NCBI GenBank assembly: GCA_041661865.1
Contig: JBAZTO010000001.1
Coordinates: 124,001 to 188,000 of the forward strand
Direction: 5' to 3'
Source: JBAZTO01 sp041661865
GTDB lineage: Bacteria; Planctomycetota; Phycisphaerae; SM23-33
DNA length: 64,000 bases
The notes below the pieces were generated by a model. The model saw only the letters and a list, made by a program, of their open reading frames with translations. It searched no databases and was not told where the DNA came from. Both the position numbers and the translations under genes were made by a program. Shown piece after piece: positions 1 to 9,084 of the stretch (within the stretch, counting starts at the first letter, position 1; each line of letters opens with the position of its first letter).

Positions 1-267
1 ATGCCTGACATCCTGTTCACGCCTGTCGTCGGGTTCAAGACGCCCAACGGCGACCCGATGAACTGGCAGTACATCCACGACCACCACCGCCCGTCGCCGG
101 GCACCGGGTGGTGGCGCGAGGTGACGGCCATTCTGAACAACGTGATCGTCCACGCGCAGGTCATTCGCACGCCCGGGTACGTCCCGAAGCCCGGCGAGCT
201 CGAACCGCTCGTGATCACCGGGTTCTACTACGGGCTCAATGGGCTGCGTGAAGTCCCTCTGGTGTAA
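1..267 (+). CDS. Hypothetical protein, possibly truncated at the window edge
   Basis: An 88-residue frame opens with ATG at the very first base, so the true start may lie upstream. The protein has no membrane segment or motif that I recognise. The stop is followed by a terminator-like hairpin and a new promoter, so this is the last gene of an upstream transcription unit. Its position beside tail genes suggests a virion role, but that is inference only. Confidence 0.55.
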   Translation: MPDILFTPVVGFKTPNGDPMNWQYIHDHHRPSPGTGWWREVTAILNNVIVHAQVIRTPGYVPKPGELEPLVITGFYYGLNGLREVPLV

Positions 268-316
268 TGGGCCGCGTCCATAGCGTCGAGACCCCGCTCG
301 AGTGAATCGCGCCCAG

Positions 317-346
317 CGCCCGCCGGACACCTGGCGGGCGTTGTTG
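317..346 (+). terminator. Intrinsic terminator after the first gene
   Basis: A perfect 8-bp GC stem, CGCCCGCC at 317-324 and GGCGGGCG at 333-340, encloses an 8-nt loop and is followed by TTGTTG. The T-tract is interrupted but the stem is strong. It sits between a stop codon at 267 and a promoter-like element before 387. Confidence 0.65.
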
Positions 347-351
347 TAGGG

Positions 352-380
352 CTTCTCGGGCCGTGAAAGGCCGGTAGAGT
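352..380 (+). promoter_or_regulatory. Promoter-like element, -10 box 6 nt before a GTG start
   Basis: CTTCTC (352-357), a 17-nt spacer and TAGAGT (375-380) lie immediately before the GTG at 387. The -35 box is weak. The -10 box has the same spacing to the start codon (6 nt) as better examples before 19633 and 31122. No Shine-Dalgarno sequence is visible, so a leaderless transcript is inferred. Confidence 0.4.
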
Positions 381-386
381 ATCGCC

Positions 387-1079
387 GTGCCAACGCAGGA
401 CCCCACCACGATCCCGGCCTCTGTCGTGGCCACGAATCTGATGACGGAGCCGCTCGGCGTCCTGAACCGGATGCTGCAGCCAGGCGTGGCAACCACCTGG
501 GTGCTCTCGACCTTGCCGATCGCCTACCGCAGCCAGCTGTGGAACGCGCTGAACGTCGCGGTCACCAAGGGTTGGGTCTCCGCTGCTGTCACCTTCGATG
601 TCCCCGAGGCCTTCACTGGCCACCAGAGCACCGACAACGTGGGAGGCCACGGGCCGGGCGACCACACCGACATCCCGCCGCCGATCCCGACTCCGGCCGT
701 GCACGACATCGCCGACCTACCCAACACGGTGACGATCACCAACCTGCTCAACGAGACGGTCCAGCAGATCGGCGTGAACCTGGCGCCGCTTGAGACCTTC
801 ACCATCGACCTGCAGAACACCTCGCGCGCCTACGCCGCTCAGATCTGGAACGGGCTCTTCGCCGCTGTGGCCGCCGGTATCATCTCAGCGCCAGCCGTCA
901 CCTTCGAGGTCTGGAACCTCTTCACCGGGCAGCAGGGCAAGGAAGACGAGGGCGGCCAAGGGCAGGGCGAGCTGGCCTATGACCAAGCCCAGGCCGTCAG
1001 CCGCCACCGCCGCATCTACGGCGGCGTCGACGACAACCGCCTGGCCTACCCCACCGATCTGAGGCAATACCATGGCTGA
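387..1079 (+). CDS. Virion-type protein with a tandemly duplicated domain
   Basis: A 230-aa protein starting with GTG. It consists of two copies of one roughly 85-residue unit, about residues 13-98 and 116-200. In both copies an 'xNL' opening is followed by a helix with an (R/A)SQLWNAL- or AAQIWNGL-like core, then VTFxV, then FTGxQ, then a Gly-rich tail. I do not recognise the family. It begins a new transcription unit that reads into fibre genes and overlaps the next gene by 8 nt, so a small virion or fibre-attachment role is plausible. Function is unknown. Confidence 0.75.
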   Translation: MPTQDPTTIPASVVATNLMTEPLGVLNRMLQPGVATTWVLSTLPIAYRSQLWNALNVAVTKGWVSAAVTFDVPEAFTGHQSTDNVGGHGPGDHTDIPPPIPTPAVHDIADLPNTVTITNLLNETVQQIGVNLAPLETFTIDLQNTSRAYAAQIWNGLFAAVAAGIISAPAVTFEVWNLFTGQQGKEDEGGQGQGELAYDQAQAVSRHRRIYGGVDDNRLAYPTDLRQYHG

Positions 1080-1626
1080 TAAATACATCTCGCAGCTGAC
1101 GGCGGCATCGGCCCTCAACGACACCGACATGTTCGAGATCGAGACGGCTGGCGCCGCGTCGCTGAGGCTCACCGGCGCGCAGATCAAGGCTGGCATCCTG
1201 GCGACGGCGCTGCTGGCGGCCAACAACCTGTCCGAGGTGGACCCCGCGGCCGCGCGCAGCAACCTCGGGTTGGGCTCGGCGGCCATCCACCCGGCGACTG
1301 ACTTCCTGGCGTCGGCGACGCTGGTCGGCGGGCCGCTGGCCGTGACGCCGGCGACCGTCGACACCGTCGACGGCTCGGTCTCCGGCGGCGTCATCTGGCT
1401 CATCAGCATGGTGAAGGCCGGCGTCCGCTATGGCACCATGGTCCGGGCAGAAGCAACGGCCAGCGAGGTCGACTACATCAAGACCGGAACCGTCCTGGTG
1501 CCGGGCAACGGCACGTTCGACTTCACGATTGACGTCCAACGCAGTGGGACCAACATCCTGCTCGTGATCACACCGGCCAGCTCCGGCTGGTCTTACCGCC
1601 TGCAGCGCATCGTCATCCCGGCGTAG
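1072..1626 (+). CDS. Short tail-fibre-type protein
   Basis: A 184-aa protein whose ATG overlaps the previous stop by 8 nt. Residues 3-60 have the pattern common at the start of phage fibre segments: ADKYISQLTAAS, then a 'DTDMFEIE' stretch. Around residues 55-70 comes an NLSEV..AAARSNLGLGSAA motif, which is widespread in tail fibre and collar proteins. The C-terminal half is predicted beta-rich and ends in a SSGWSYRLQR strand. It is probably a fibre, fibre-tip or adaptor subunit. The exact role is not readable from sequence. Confidence 0.75.
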   Translation: MADKYISQLTAASALNDTDMFEIETAGAASLRLTGAQIKAGILATALLAANNLSEVDPAAARSNLGLGSAAIHPATDFLASATLVGGPLAVTPATVDTVDGSVSGGVIWLISMVKAGVRYGTMVRAEATASEVDYIKTGTVLVPGNGTFDFTIDVQRSGTNILLVITPASSGWSYRLQRIVIPA

Positions 1627-1647
1627 CCTGCACCAGGAGATTCCGAT

Positions 1648-2112
1648 ATGTCCAAGCCCAACAAGGCGAACGTCCGAACCCTCACCATCACCTTCAACGG
1701 TGCGCTGATCATTTTCAACGCGTGCAATGCGCCGAAGGTGTTCACCGAGGCCCTCGACCTGGGCAACGCGTACGCCCTGCTCCGGCTGCTCGAGAAGCGG
1801 GTGCCGAACATCCGCAAGCTCGAGTCCATCCCGAACTTCGAGGAGTGGCTGCAGAAGACCCTCACGATCAAGCTCGGCGACAACATCTACGCCACGGCCA
1901 AGAAGGGCGTCGATGCGCTGCGCGCCCAGGGCAGCCTGACCGGCACCAAGGGCGTCTACGACCTGCTCTCGACCCTCGAGATCATCACCGACAACACCCA
2001 GGTCGACGACCTCCTGGCGCTGAACGAAGACGAGCCCGGCGTCGATCCGCCCGTCGATCCGCCGGCGAACACGGCGACGCCCACTCCCCCGGCGGCCCCT
2101 GCCGCGGGCTGA
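1648..2112 (+). CDS. Hypothetical virion-associated or assembly protein
   Basis: A 154-aa protein with an AGGAG ribosome-binding site 9 nt before its ATG. The first about 125 residues are mixed alpha/beta with amphipathic helices. The last 25 residues are a low-complexity Asp/Pro/Ala/Thr tail (VDPPVDPPAN, then TPTPPAAPAAG). Its position directly upstream of the giant fibre gene is where phages often encode fibre chaperones or hinge proteins. No family is recognised. Confidence 0.65.
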   Translation: MSKPNKANVRTLTITFNGALIIFNACNAPKVFTEALDLGNAYALLRLLEKRVPNIRKLESIPNFEEWLQKTLTIKLGDNIYATAKKGVDALRAQGSLTGTKGVYDLLSTLEIITDNTQVDDLLALNEDEPGVDPPVDPPANTATPTPPAAPAAG

Positions 2113-2125
2113 GCCTCGCCCCAGG

Positions 2126-2154
2126 GTGGACCAGGGGTGCGTCCCCGGTATCCT
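2126..2154 (+). promoter_or_regulatory. Promoter-like element before the giant fibre gene
   Basis: GTGGAC (2126-2131), a 17-nt spacer and TATCCT (2149-2154) are followed by 8 nt and the ATG at 2163. The spacer also contains a small GGGG/CCCC hairpin. The arrangement matches the leaderless-type promoters found elsewhere in the window. Confidence 0.5.
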
Positions 2155-2162
2155 AGTCCACC

Positions 2163-5100
2163 ATGAGCCTGCAATCCTGTCTGGCGATGGCCGGCCTTCG
2201 AACCGACACCCTCGGTTCGAATGCCAATCTGGCCATCGCCTTCCCGTTGGCTGAGGGAAGCGCGGACCCGGCCGCCCACACCGCGGCGTCTCGCACAGGC
2301 TTCTACGGTGCCATCGGCACGAAGATCGGGTGCGTCGTCAACGGGGTCGACGAGCTGTCCATCAACGTGGGCGGGGTCAGCGTCGCGGGCGTGCTCACTG
2401 CCGGCAACGGCCTCACTGTCACGGCGGGTGCCGTGTCGCTGCCGGCCGGGTCGCTGGGCGTCACGGGTCTCGTCGCCTCCAACGTCGGCGACACGCTCTA
2501 CGGCGGCGTCTCGGGCGCGATCAACATCCTGCCCGGCAACAGCACCACCACGCGGAAGTTCCTGTCGCAGACCGGCACCGGCTTGGCCTCGGCAGCGCCG
2601 GCCTGGGCGGTCGTCGCGGCGGCGGACGTCAGCGGGCTCACGGCCTGGGCCACCAAGGCTTACCCAGCTGATGCCGCGGGCTACCTGCACAATGACGGCT
2701 CCGGTGCGCTCGCCTGGGCATCAGCCATCGGCGGATCGATCGCGGCTAATCAGATCCCCTATGGCTCCGGCGCTGGAACTGTCCAGGGCTCAGCTTCCCT
2801 CACCTACCTCCCGGTGGCGACGGGCGTCACGGTCGCCATGTCTGGCGCTGCTTCGCTGACAGGATTCACGGTCAGCTCCGTCACGGCCAGCAACAGCACC
2901 GGCACTGTCTTCGGCATCAACGTCGGCAACGTCGCCGGCGGCACGGCCCGCGGCATGATCATCGACGGCGTCACGTCGACCGGGGCCAACAACACCGCCA
3001 TCGGTCTGAGCATCGGCACGGTGACCCCAGGCGCCGGATCACAGGCCTACGGCATCTTCCAGACGTCCGCGGGAGTCTTCAACGCGTTCTACGGCTCGTC
3101 GGTGTTCGGCTACACCACGCCTCCGTCGACCAGCACCCTGCTTCTCCTGTGCGCGTCCACCGCGGCTGCCAGCAGCCTCCGCATCATCCCCGGTGTCGCC
3201 CCGACCGCTCCGGTGAACGGCGACGTGTGGATGACGTCCGCAGGGTTGTATGCTCAGATCAACAATGTGACGGTGGGTCCGTTCGGAACGATCGGCGGAT
3301 CGATCGCGGCGACTCGGGTTGCGTTTGGAAGTGGTGCGAATGTGGTGTCTGGTAGCGACAACCTGACGTTCGACGCAACCGACGGCCGTCTGTTCGTGTC
3401 GAACAGCGGACTGTCGGGCGCATCGGGATTCACTCTCAACGTTCAGAATCTCAACACCACTAGCGGAACATCCTACGGGATTAACATCCTTGCACGGCAT
3501 GACTCCCCCAGCACGGGTGGAAGCATGTACGGCGTCAATAGCGTGGCGCAGAACAACGTTTCTACCGCAGCGTCAAACACGTTTGTTGGCGTGTTGGGCA
3601 GCAGCAACGGTCAGAGTGGGGCGGCCAACACCAAGTTCATCGGCGTCCTGGGTGACGTCGGTACGTCTTCTGGCATGCACAACGCTGGGACCGTCGCGGC
3701 CTTCTCTGCACGGCTCACCTGGGGAACGCAGACCGGAGCGAACTCCGTCGCAGAGGCCGCGCTCTTCACGACCTTTTCGGCTCCGACGTTCACCACTGTT
3801 CCGGCACAGACCTTCACTGTCACGAACTATTACGGTATCAAGCTCACCAAACCGGTGCAGTCTGGTAGCGGAACGCTGGCGATTACCAACCGGTACGGCG
3901 TCTATTCTGACGACGATCTCGCGCAGAATTATTTCGCCGGTATCCTGGGCGTTGGCATCGCGGCTTCGCCGTCCACCTTCCTGAACCTCGCTGCGTCCAC
4001 CGCGTCAGTCAGCAGCCTCCGCATTACCCCCGGAACGCCCCCCTCAGCCCCCAACAATGGTGATGTGTGGGTGACCGCTGTCGGTCTCTTCCTCCGCGCC
4101 AACACTGTGACCCAGTGGATGATGGCCAACCCGATGACGACCCTCGGGGATCTCGCCTACGGCGGTGCGTCGGGCGCTTCCACGCGCCTCGCCGGCGACA
4201 CCTCGAACACCCGGAAGTTCCTGACGACCATCAGCACCGCGGGGGTCGCAGCCGCGCCCACCTGGGGCACGATCGCCAGCGGCGACGTCAGCGGGCTGAC
4301 TGCCTGGGCTACGCACCCATACCCGTCCGATGTGGCTGGCCTGCTGCGCAACGACGGCTCGGGTGGGTTCACCTGGGACACCTCGACGTACATCACGGGG
4401 AACCAGACCATCACCCTGAGCGGCGACGCTTCGGGGTCCGGTGCCACGTCGATCGCTGCCACGGTGACCGGAATCCACTCGAAGGCCGTCCCGGCCCTTG
4501 CCGCCGGCTACCTCTACTATGACGGGTCGGCCTTCGCTTGGCAGTCGGTAGGCGGCACCATCGGTGGCAGCATCGCCGTCAACCAGGTCGCTGTCGGCAG
4601 TGGCACCAACACCATCTCGGGCTCTGCCTCGCTGACCTGGGATGGGACGCTCCTGACCTGTGGTGGTGTGGTCGTCACTGCGGCTTCCACCACGACCCAG
4701 GCCGGCCTTCGGATCCTGCAGGGTGTTGCGCCGACTGCTCCGACTGATGGCGACGTGTGGATCGCTGCAGGTGGCGCCGGAACCTTCAACGTCCGCATGA
4801 ACAGCGCGACGCGCACCATGCTGACGTCGACCGGGGTGAACCCGATTGGTGCCCAGCAGATCACCTTCGGTTCCGCGACCACGGGCTATCTGAGCAGCTA
4901 CAGCGGGTTCACGATCAACTCGGTCGCAAGCGCTCTGCTCGGCACCCAGACTTCTGGCACCAGCACGGCGACCACCGCGACCACGCAGTGGAACAGCTCG
5001 ATCACCTACGCCGGCGTCTTCACGACTGGTCCGGTGTACGGCTACTCGGACACCGTCACGATCACCGGCGCCACCACCACGGCGGGCATCACGCACGCAG

Positions 5101-7472
5101 GCCTGAACATCTCCCTGGTCGCGAACCCGGCGGGTGGAACGGTCGCCGCGCTGGACTACCTCGGCGGCAACATCGAGGCCTCGGGCAACGGCCTCGTCAT
5201 GGGGGCAGCCAGCGTCTATGGCCTCCGGGCCAAGGCGACGATGAACTCAGCGTTGACCACCGGTGCCGTGGCTGCTGCCCTGTGCGGGCTCGAGATCCAG
5301 CCCAGCCTCGTGATGACCCAGGCCAGCGGCTCGAACACCCTGGCGGCGGCCTACGGCCTCTACGTCCACCCGACCACCTGGAGCGTGGCGACGGCTGGCA
5401 CGACCACCACGGTCGCGGCCTACTACGGCGTCTACATCGGCGCCATCACGGCGACTGGCTCCGGCACCCTGGCGATCACCAACAAGTACGGCATCTTCCA
5501 GGCTGATTCGTCCGCAGTGAACAGCTTCGCTGGCCTGGTCCTCACGGCCGCCTCGACAACGGCGAACGCTGGCCTGCGCATCCCGTCGGGTACGGCTCCG
5601 TCGTCCCCTGTCGATGGCGACATCTGGACCAGCACGACCAACCTGTTCGCGCGCCACAACACGACCTCCTTCCAGTATTACCCCGTCACAGGCGCGGCAT
5701 CCAACCGGGTCGTCATCTTCTCTTCGTCCACGACGGCGATGACGACCTCAGCCACGTTCACTGCTAATCCGTTCAACGGTGTTGTCACCTTCTCCAACGT
5801 CGGAACGCTGACTTCTGGCACGAGCGTCGAGATTAACAACTTCGAATCGATCTGCAGCTCCGCAGCGGCTGCTACCATGACGGGCTCTGCCATGGGTCTT
5901 GTCGCGGCCCCGACGGGTGGAACCGGGACCGGAGCGATCTACACCGGCCTCATCGGCCGCGTGAGCGACACCTCGACGGCAACGAACCGCCTCGGCCTGG
6001 CCACCATGGTCGGCATGCAGGCTGTCGCGACGCTGAGCAATGCGGCCACGAGCGGAGCTGCACTGGCCACCCTGGTCGGGCTCGAGGTCACCCCGTCGAT
6101 CGTCATGACGCCGGCCTCCGGTGGTGCGACGATCACCACGATCTACGGCATCTGGGTCGCTCCGGGAGCCTTCTCGACCGCGACCGGCGGCACGACCACC
6201 ACGGTCACGAACTACTACGGCCTCTACATCGACACCGTCACGATGACGGGGTCGGGCACCACGACCATCACCAACCGCTACGGCGTGTTCCAGTCCGACG
6301 CAGCTGCTACCAACAGCTTCGCGGGTCTGGTCATCACCTCAGCCTCGACCACCGCGCGCTCGGGCCTGCGCATCGTGCCCGGTGTGGCGCCGACAGCCCC
6401 TACCGACGGCGACATCTGGACGACCACCGCGGGCCTCTTCGTCCGCATCAGTGGCGCCACGATCGCTGCGATCGGTGGGACCATCGCCAACACCCAGATC
6501 GCGTTTGGGACGGCCGCCAACATCATCGGTGGCAGCGCCAACCTGACCTGGAGTGGCACGACCCTCGCGGTCACGGGATTCATCTCCTGCCCGCGCCCCG
6601 GAACAGCCAATGAAGGCTTCGGCGCCGGCGCGATGAACAACGCCAGCACGGCGAGCTATAACGTCGCTGTCGGCCTGGCTGCGATGTATGGGATCACCAC
6701 CGGCACTTCGAACACCGCCGTCGGAGCCAACGCCCTGACGAGCGTCCAGGGCGGAAGCTACAACGTCGCCGTCGGCATCAACTGTCTCTACGCGAACACG
6801 GCCAACGGAAACGTTGCCATCGGAAATAGCGTGTTGTTTGCCAACACGACTGGCGGAGGGAATACCGCCATCGGTGGCGCGACGATGAATAACAACACGT
6901 CGGGCAGTAACAACACGGCGTACGGCTCGAACGCCCTGGGGCAGAATAACGGAAATGACAACACAGCTATCGGAACCCAGGCCTTCAACTCCGCCACGAC
7001 CATGGCTCGTGGCGTCGCGCTCGGCAAGGGCGCAGGCTTCTACGAGACCGGCTCGGACAAGCTCTTCATTGACAACGCCCAGCGCGCCAGCGAGGCCGAC
7101 GGCCGGTTGAAGGCGATGTTCTACGGCGTCTTCGCCTCGACCGTCGCAGCCCAGTTCTTGACCTTGAACGCCGGCTTCATCACCAGCAGCCAGCGGGTGA
7201 AGAACGTCACGCCCATCGTCACGGCAGCTGGAACGACTGTCGGCACGGCGACTGACCATGTGATGGTCTTCACGGGGACCACGACCCAGACCTACACCCT
7301 GCCGGCGGCGACCAACGGCCGCACGATCATCATCAAGAACCGGAGCACGGGCAGCGTGACGGTGAACCGCGCCGGCGCTGACACGATCGACGGTGGGACG
7401 ACCATCGTCCTGACCGCAAACCAGTGGACGGTTCTTACCGCCAACGGCACAGATTGGGTGGTGGTCGCATGA
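2163..7472 (+). CDS. Giant tail fibre / adhesin-like protein with YadA-like head repeats
   Basis: A 1769-aa, Gly/Ala/Thr/Ser-rich, cysteine-poor protein made of repeated beta modules. One unit recurs five times, near residues 338, 618, 847, 1137 and 1400: a 'LRI.PG.AP..P..GD.W' motif followed by a short strand. A second unit ends in 'GSGTLAITN(R/K)YG' and appears three times. Residues about 1480-1625 contain left-handed beta-roll repeats (NTAVGANAL, NTAIGGATM, NTAIGTQAF) typical of YadA-family trimeric adhesin heads. The last 90 residues form a 'YTLPAATNGRTIIIKN' cap common at fibre C-termini. No S74 autocleavage chaperone is obvious. It most likely trimerises and binds the host surface. Confidence 0.85.
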   Translation: MSLQSCLAMAGLRTDTLGSNANLAIAFPLAEGSADPAAHTAASRTGFYGAIGTKIGCVVNGVDELSINVGGVSVAGVLTAGNGLTVTAGAVSLPAGSLGVTGLVASNVGDTLYGGVSGAINILPGNSTTTRKFLSQTGTGLASAAPAWAVVAAADVSGLTAWATKAYPADAAGYLHNDGSGALAWASAIGGSIAANQIPYGSGAGTVQGSASLTYLPVATGVTVAMSGAASLTGFTVSSVTASNSTGTVFGINVGNVAGGTARGMIIDGVTSTGANNTAIGLSIGTVTPGAGSQAYGIFQTSAGVFNAFYGSSVFGYTTPPSTSTLLLLCASTAAASSLRIIPGVAPTAPVNGDVWMTSAGLYAQINNVTVGPFGTIGGSIAATRVAFGSGANVVSGSDNLTFDATDGRLFVSNSGLSGASGFTLNVQNLNTTSGTSYGINILARHDSPSTGGSMYGVNSVAQNNVSTAASNTFVGVLGSSNGQSGAANTKFIGVLGDVGTSSGMHNAGTVAAFSARLTWGTQTGANSVAEAALFTTFSAPTFTTVPAQTFTVTNYYGIKLTKPVQSGSGTLAITNRYGVYSDDDLAQNYFAGILGVGIAASPSTFLNLAASTASVSSLRITPGTPPSAPNNGDVWVTAVGLFLRANTVTQWMMANPMTTLGDLAYGGASGASTRLAGDTSNTRKFLTTISTAGVAAAPTWGTIASGDVSGLTAWATHPYPSDVAGLLRNDGSGGFTWDTSTYITGNQTITLSGDASGSGATSIAATVTGIHSKAVPALAAGYLYYDGSAFAWQSVGGTIGGSIAVNQVAVGSGTNTISGSASLTWDGTLLTCGGVVVTAASTTTQAGLRILQGVAPTAPTDGDVWIAAGGAGTFNVRMNSATRTMLTSTGVNPIGAQQITFGSATTGYLSSYSGFTINSVASALLGTQTSGTSTATTATTQWNSSITYAGVFTTGPVYGYSDTVTITGATTTAGITHAGLNISLVANPAGGTVAALDYLGGNIEASGNGLVMGAASVYGLRAKATMNSALTTGAVAAALCGLEIQPSLVMTQASGSNTLAAAYGLYVHPTTWSVATAGTTTTVAAYYGVYIGAITATGSGTLAITNKYGIFQADSSAVNSFAGLVLTAASTTANAGLRIPSGTAPSSPVDGDIWTSTTNLFARHNTTSFQYYPVTGAASNRVVIFSSSTTAMTTSATFTANPFNGVVTFSNVGTLTSGTSVEINNFESICSSAAAATMTGSAMGLVAAPTGGTGTGAIYTGLIGRVSDTSTATNRLGLATMVGMQAVATLSNAATSGAALATLVGLEVTPSIVMTPASGGATITTIYGIWVAPGAFSTATGGTTTTVTNYYGLYIDTVTMTGSGTTTITNRYGVFQSDAAATNSFAGLVITSASTTARSGLRIVPGVAPTAPTDGDIWTTTAGLFVRISGATIAAIGGTIANTQIAFGTAANIIGGSANLTWSGTTLAVTGFISCPRPGTANEGFGAGAMNNASTASYNVAVGLAAMYGITTGTSNTAVGANALTSVQGGSYNVAVGINCLYANTANGNVAIGNSVLFANTTGGGNTAIGGATMNNNTSGSNNTAYGSNALGQNNGNDNTAIGTQAFNSATTMARGVALGKGAGFYETGSDKLFIDNAQRASEADGRLKAMFYGVFASTVAAQFLTLNAGFITSSQRVKNVTPIVTAAGTTVGTATDHVMVFTGTTTQTYTLPAATNGRTIIIKNRSTGSVTVNRAGADTIDGGTTIVLTANQWTVLTANGTDWVVVA

Positions 7473-8107
7473 GCGTCAACACAGGCAGCGTCACCCTCCC
7501 CAAGACCGCCGGCATCGGCGTCATGGTCGATCCTGCAGCGCCGACCGCGGGGTGGCGAGACATCACAGGCCAGGTCATCCCCGACATCGGTGGTTCTGGA
7601 CCGACAAAGAGCGCCTTCCGAGGCGGCACCGTCGGGATGTTCTCATTCGCTGCAGCAGACCAGATCGACATCCCGTTCCACATCCCGCACGATTGGGTGC
7701 CCGGAACGGACATCTTCGTCCACGTTCACTGGTCCCACAACGGGACGGCGATCTCTGGCAACATCGTCTTCACCATCACGGCAACAGCAGCCAAAGGTCA
7801 CAACCAGGCGTCCTTTCCAGCTGAGAAGGCTCAGACGTTGACCTACGCCACGGTCGACATCACGACCACGCCTCGGTACATCCACCGGATTGACGAGCTG
7901 CAGCTGTCGAACAACGGCGGCACGGGAAACCTGCTCGACACCGCGGCTCTCGAAGTCGATGGTCTGATCCTGATCAACCTGACCATGACGACCATCCCCA
8001 CGATCACGGGCGGCGCCCCGAATAACCCCTTCATTTTCCAGGTCGACCTGCACTATCAGTCGACCAACGTCGGGACCAAGCAGAAGGCCCCCAACTTCTA
8101 CGTCTGA
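7469..8107 (+). CDS. Fibre-associated beta-sandwich-like protein
   Basis: A 212-aa protein. I take the ATG at 7469, which overlaps the fibre stop (ATGA), over an in-frame start 45 nt upstream that gives an Arg-rich unnatural N-terminus. The protein is beta-rich, with a 'DIFVHVHWSHNG' stretch near residue 90 and conserved-looking His residues that could bind metal or sugar. Tight coupling to the fibre suggests a fibre-tip, chaperone or receptor-binding partner. Family not recognised. Confidence 0.75.
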   Translation: MSVNTGSVTLPKTAGIGVMVDPAAPTAGWRDITGQVIPDIGGSGPTKSAFRGGTVGMFSFAAADQIDIPFHIPHDWVPGTDIFVHVHWSHNGTAISGNIVFTITATAAKGHNQASFPAEKAQTLTYATVDITTTPRYIHRIDELQLSNNGGTGNLLDTAALEVDGLILINLTMTTIPTITGGAPNNPFIFQVDLHYQSTNVGTKQKAPNFYV

Positions 8108-8113
8108 GGCACC

Positions 8114-8473
8114 ATGACCGTCTCCCCCGATCTCCTCAACGCCGTCGCTTCGACCGAGGCCTACACCACCTACGATCGCTCGTACGGCGGCGGGTTCGAC
8201 AACCCGTGGGATGGCGTGCCGACCATGACCTTCTTCATGAAGCGGGTCACCTTCCGGGACAGCGACGAGGCCGTGATCAAGGAAGAGATGCTGCCGGCAG
8301 TGAAGGAAACCTACAAGCCGGGCAAGACCTACCTGCTGCGCGACCCGGCCACCGGGAACCTCGTCCCCGGCCAGCACTTCACCACCGAGCAGTATTACGC
8401 CATGACCTACTCGATGATGCGCCAGGTCATCGACGAGGCCAAGCTCGCCGCCCAGCAGGCCGCGCAGCCGTAA
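8114..8473 (+). CDS. Hypothetical protein, possible fibre assembly factor
   Basis: A 119-aa protein 6 nt after the previous gene. It is Tyr/Met-rich and mostly helical at the C-terminus (QYYAMTYSMMRQVIDEAKLAAQQAA). It is the last gene before a strong inverted repeat and a convergent endonuclease gene. Small helical proteins at the 3' end of fibre operons are often fibre assembly chaperones, but nothing here proves it. Confidence 0.65.
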   Translation: MTVSPDLLNAVASTEAYTTYDRSYGGGFDNPWDGVPTMTFFMKRVTFRDSDEAVIKEEMLPAVKETYKPGKTYLLRDPATGNLVPGQHFTTEQYYAMTYSMMRQVIDEAKLAAQQAAQP

Positions 8474-8480
8474 AGGGAAC

Positions 8481-8524
8481 GGCCGTTGTCTATAACGGAT
8501 GGCCCGCCCATTATAGACAAGGCC
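8481..8524. repeat. Long inverted repeat between convergent genes
   Basis: TTGTCTATAA (8486-8495) and TTATAGACAA (8511-8520) form a perfect 10-bp inverted repeat with a 15-nt spacer. GGCC sequences flank both sides at 8481-8484 and 8521-8524. It lies between the stop at 8473 and the stop of the minus-strand endonuclease at 8548. It could be a bidirectional terminator, an operator, or a mark of the insertion. Another CTATAATGGG sequence follows at 8531-8540. Confidence 0.6.
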
Positions 8525-8547
8525 CTTTGGCTATAATGGGCACGAGA

Positions 8548-9084
8548 CTATCGCGGAGTTTTCAGGTAGGAGGCCAAGCGTTGCAGTGTTTCAGGATCAT
8601 CGTGCACCAGGCCCACGGCGTGATTGCACAAGGCGCATAAGAGGCCCCGGACAACTCCAGTGTCGTGACAATGGTCTACTGCGGCGCGCAGGTTCTCCGA
8701 AAACGGACGCCGACAGCCTGCGCAGGCTCCGTCTTGATCCGCCAGCATCAGCTCAAACTGAACCAACGTGATCCCGAACCGGCGTTTGAGATACGAATCC
8801 TTTCTACGATCGGGATTATTTCTTTGCCACTCTCTAGCGTGAGCGCGGAACTTGGCAGCGTTCTTTTTGTAATACTGTCGCTGTTTCTTGTGTCGCCTTT
8901 CGGGGTGAGCTGTGGCCCAGGCCCTGGCATACGCGCGTAAACAGGCTTTGCACTGGAGATACTTTCCGGTCGGCCGAGCAGTAGCTGGTCGTTTATAGAA
9001 GTCGCCCAACGGTTTTGTCTCTCCGCACTTGGTGCAGGTTCGTTTTCCGGTTCGCTCACACTCCGCATCCGACTGGCGTTTCAT
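8548..9084 (-). CDS. HNH homing-type endonuclease (endonuclease VII family)
   Basis: A 178-aa minus-strand protein. Two CxxC pairs near the N-terminus (CTKC and CKAC) form a zinc finger. A basic linker follows. The C-terminal 60 residues carry the endonuclease VII signature: CAGC, then DHCHDTGVVRGLLC, then CNHAVG. These supply the zinc site and the His/Asn catalytic set. The gene opposes its neighbours, splits the tail operon, and is visibly more AT-rich. These are typical features of a free-standing homing endonuclease gene. It is probably a selfish insertion rather than a Holliday-junction resolvase for packaging. Confidence 0.9.
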   Translation of the reverse strand: MKRQSDAECERTGKRTCTKCGETKPLGDFYKRPATARPTGKYLQCKACLRAYARAWATAHPERRHKKQRQYYKKNAAKFRAHAREWQRNNPDRRKDSYLKRRFGITLVQFELMLADQDGACAGCRRPFSENLRAAVDHCHDTGVVRGLLCALCNHAVGLVHDDPETLQRLASYLKTPR

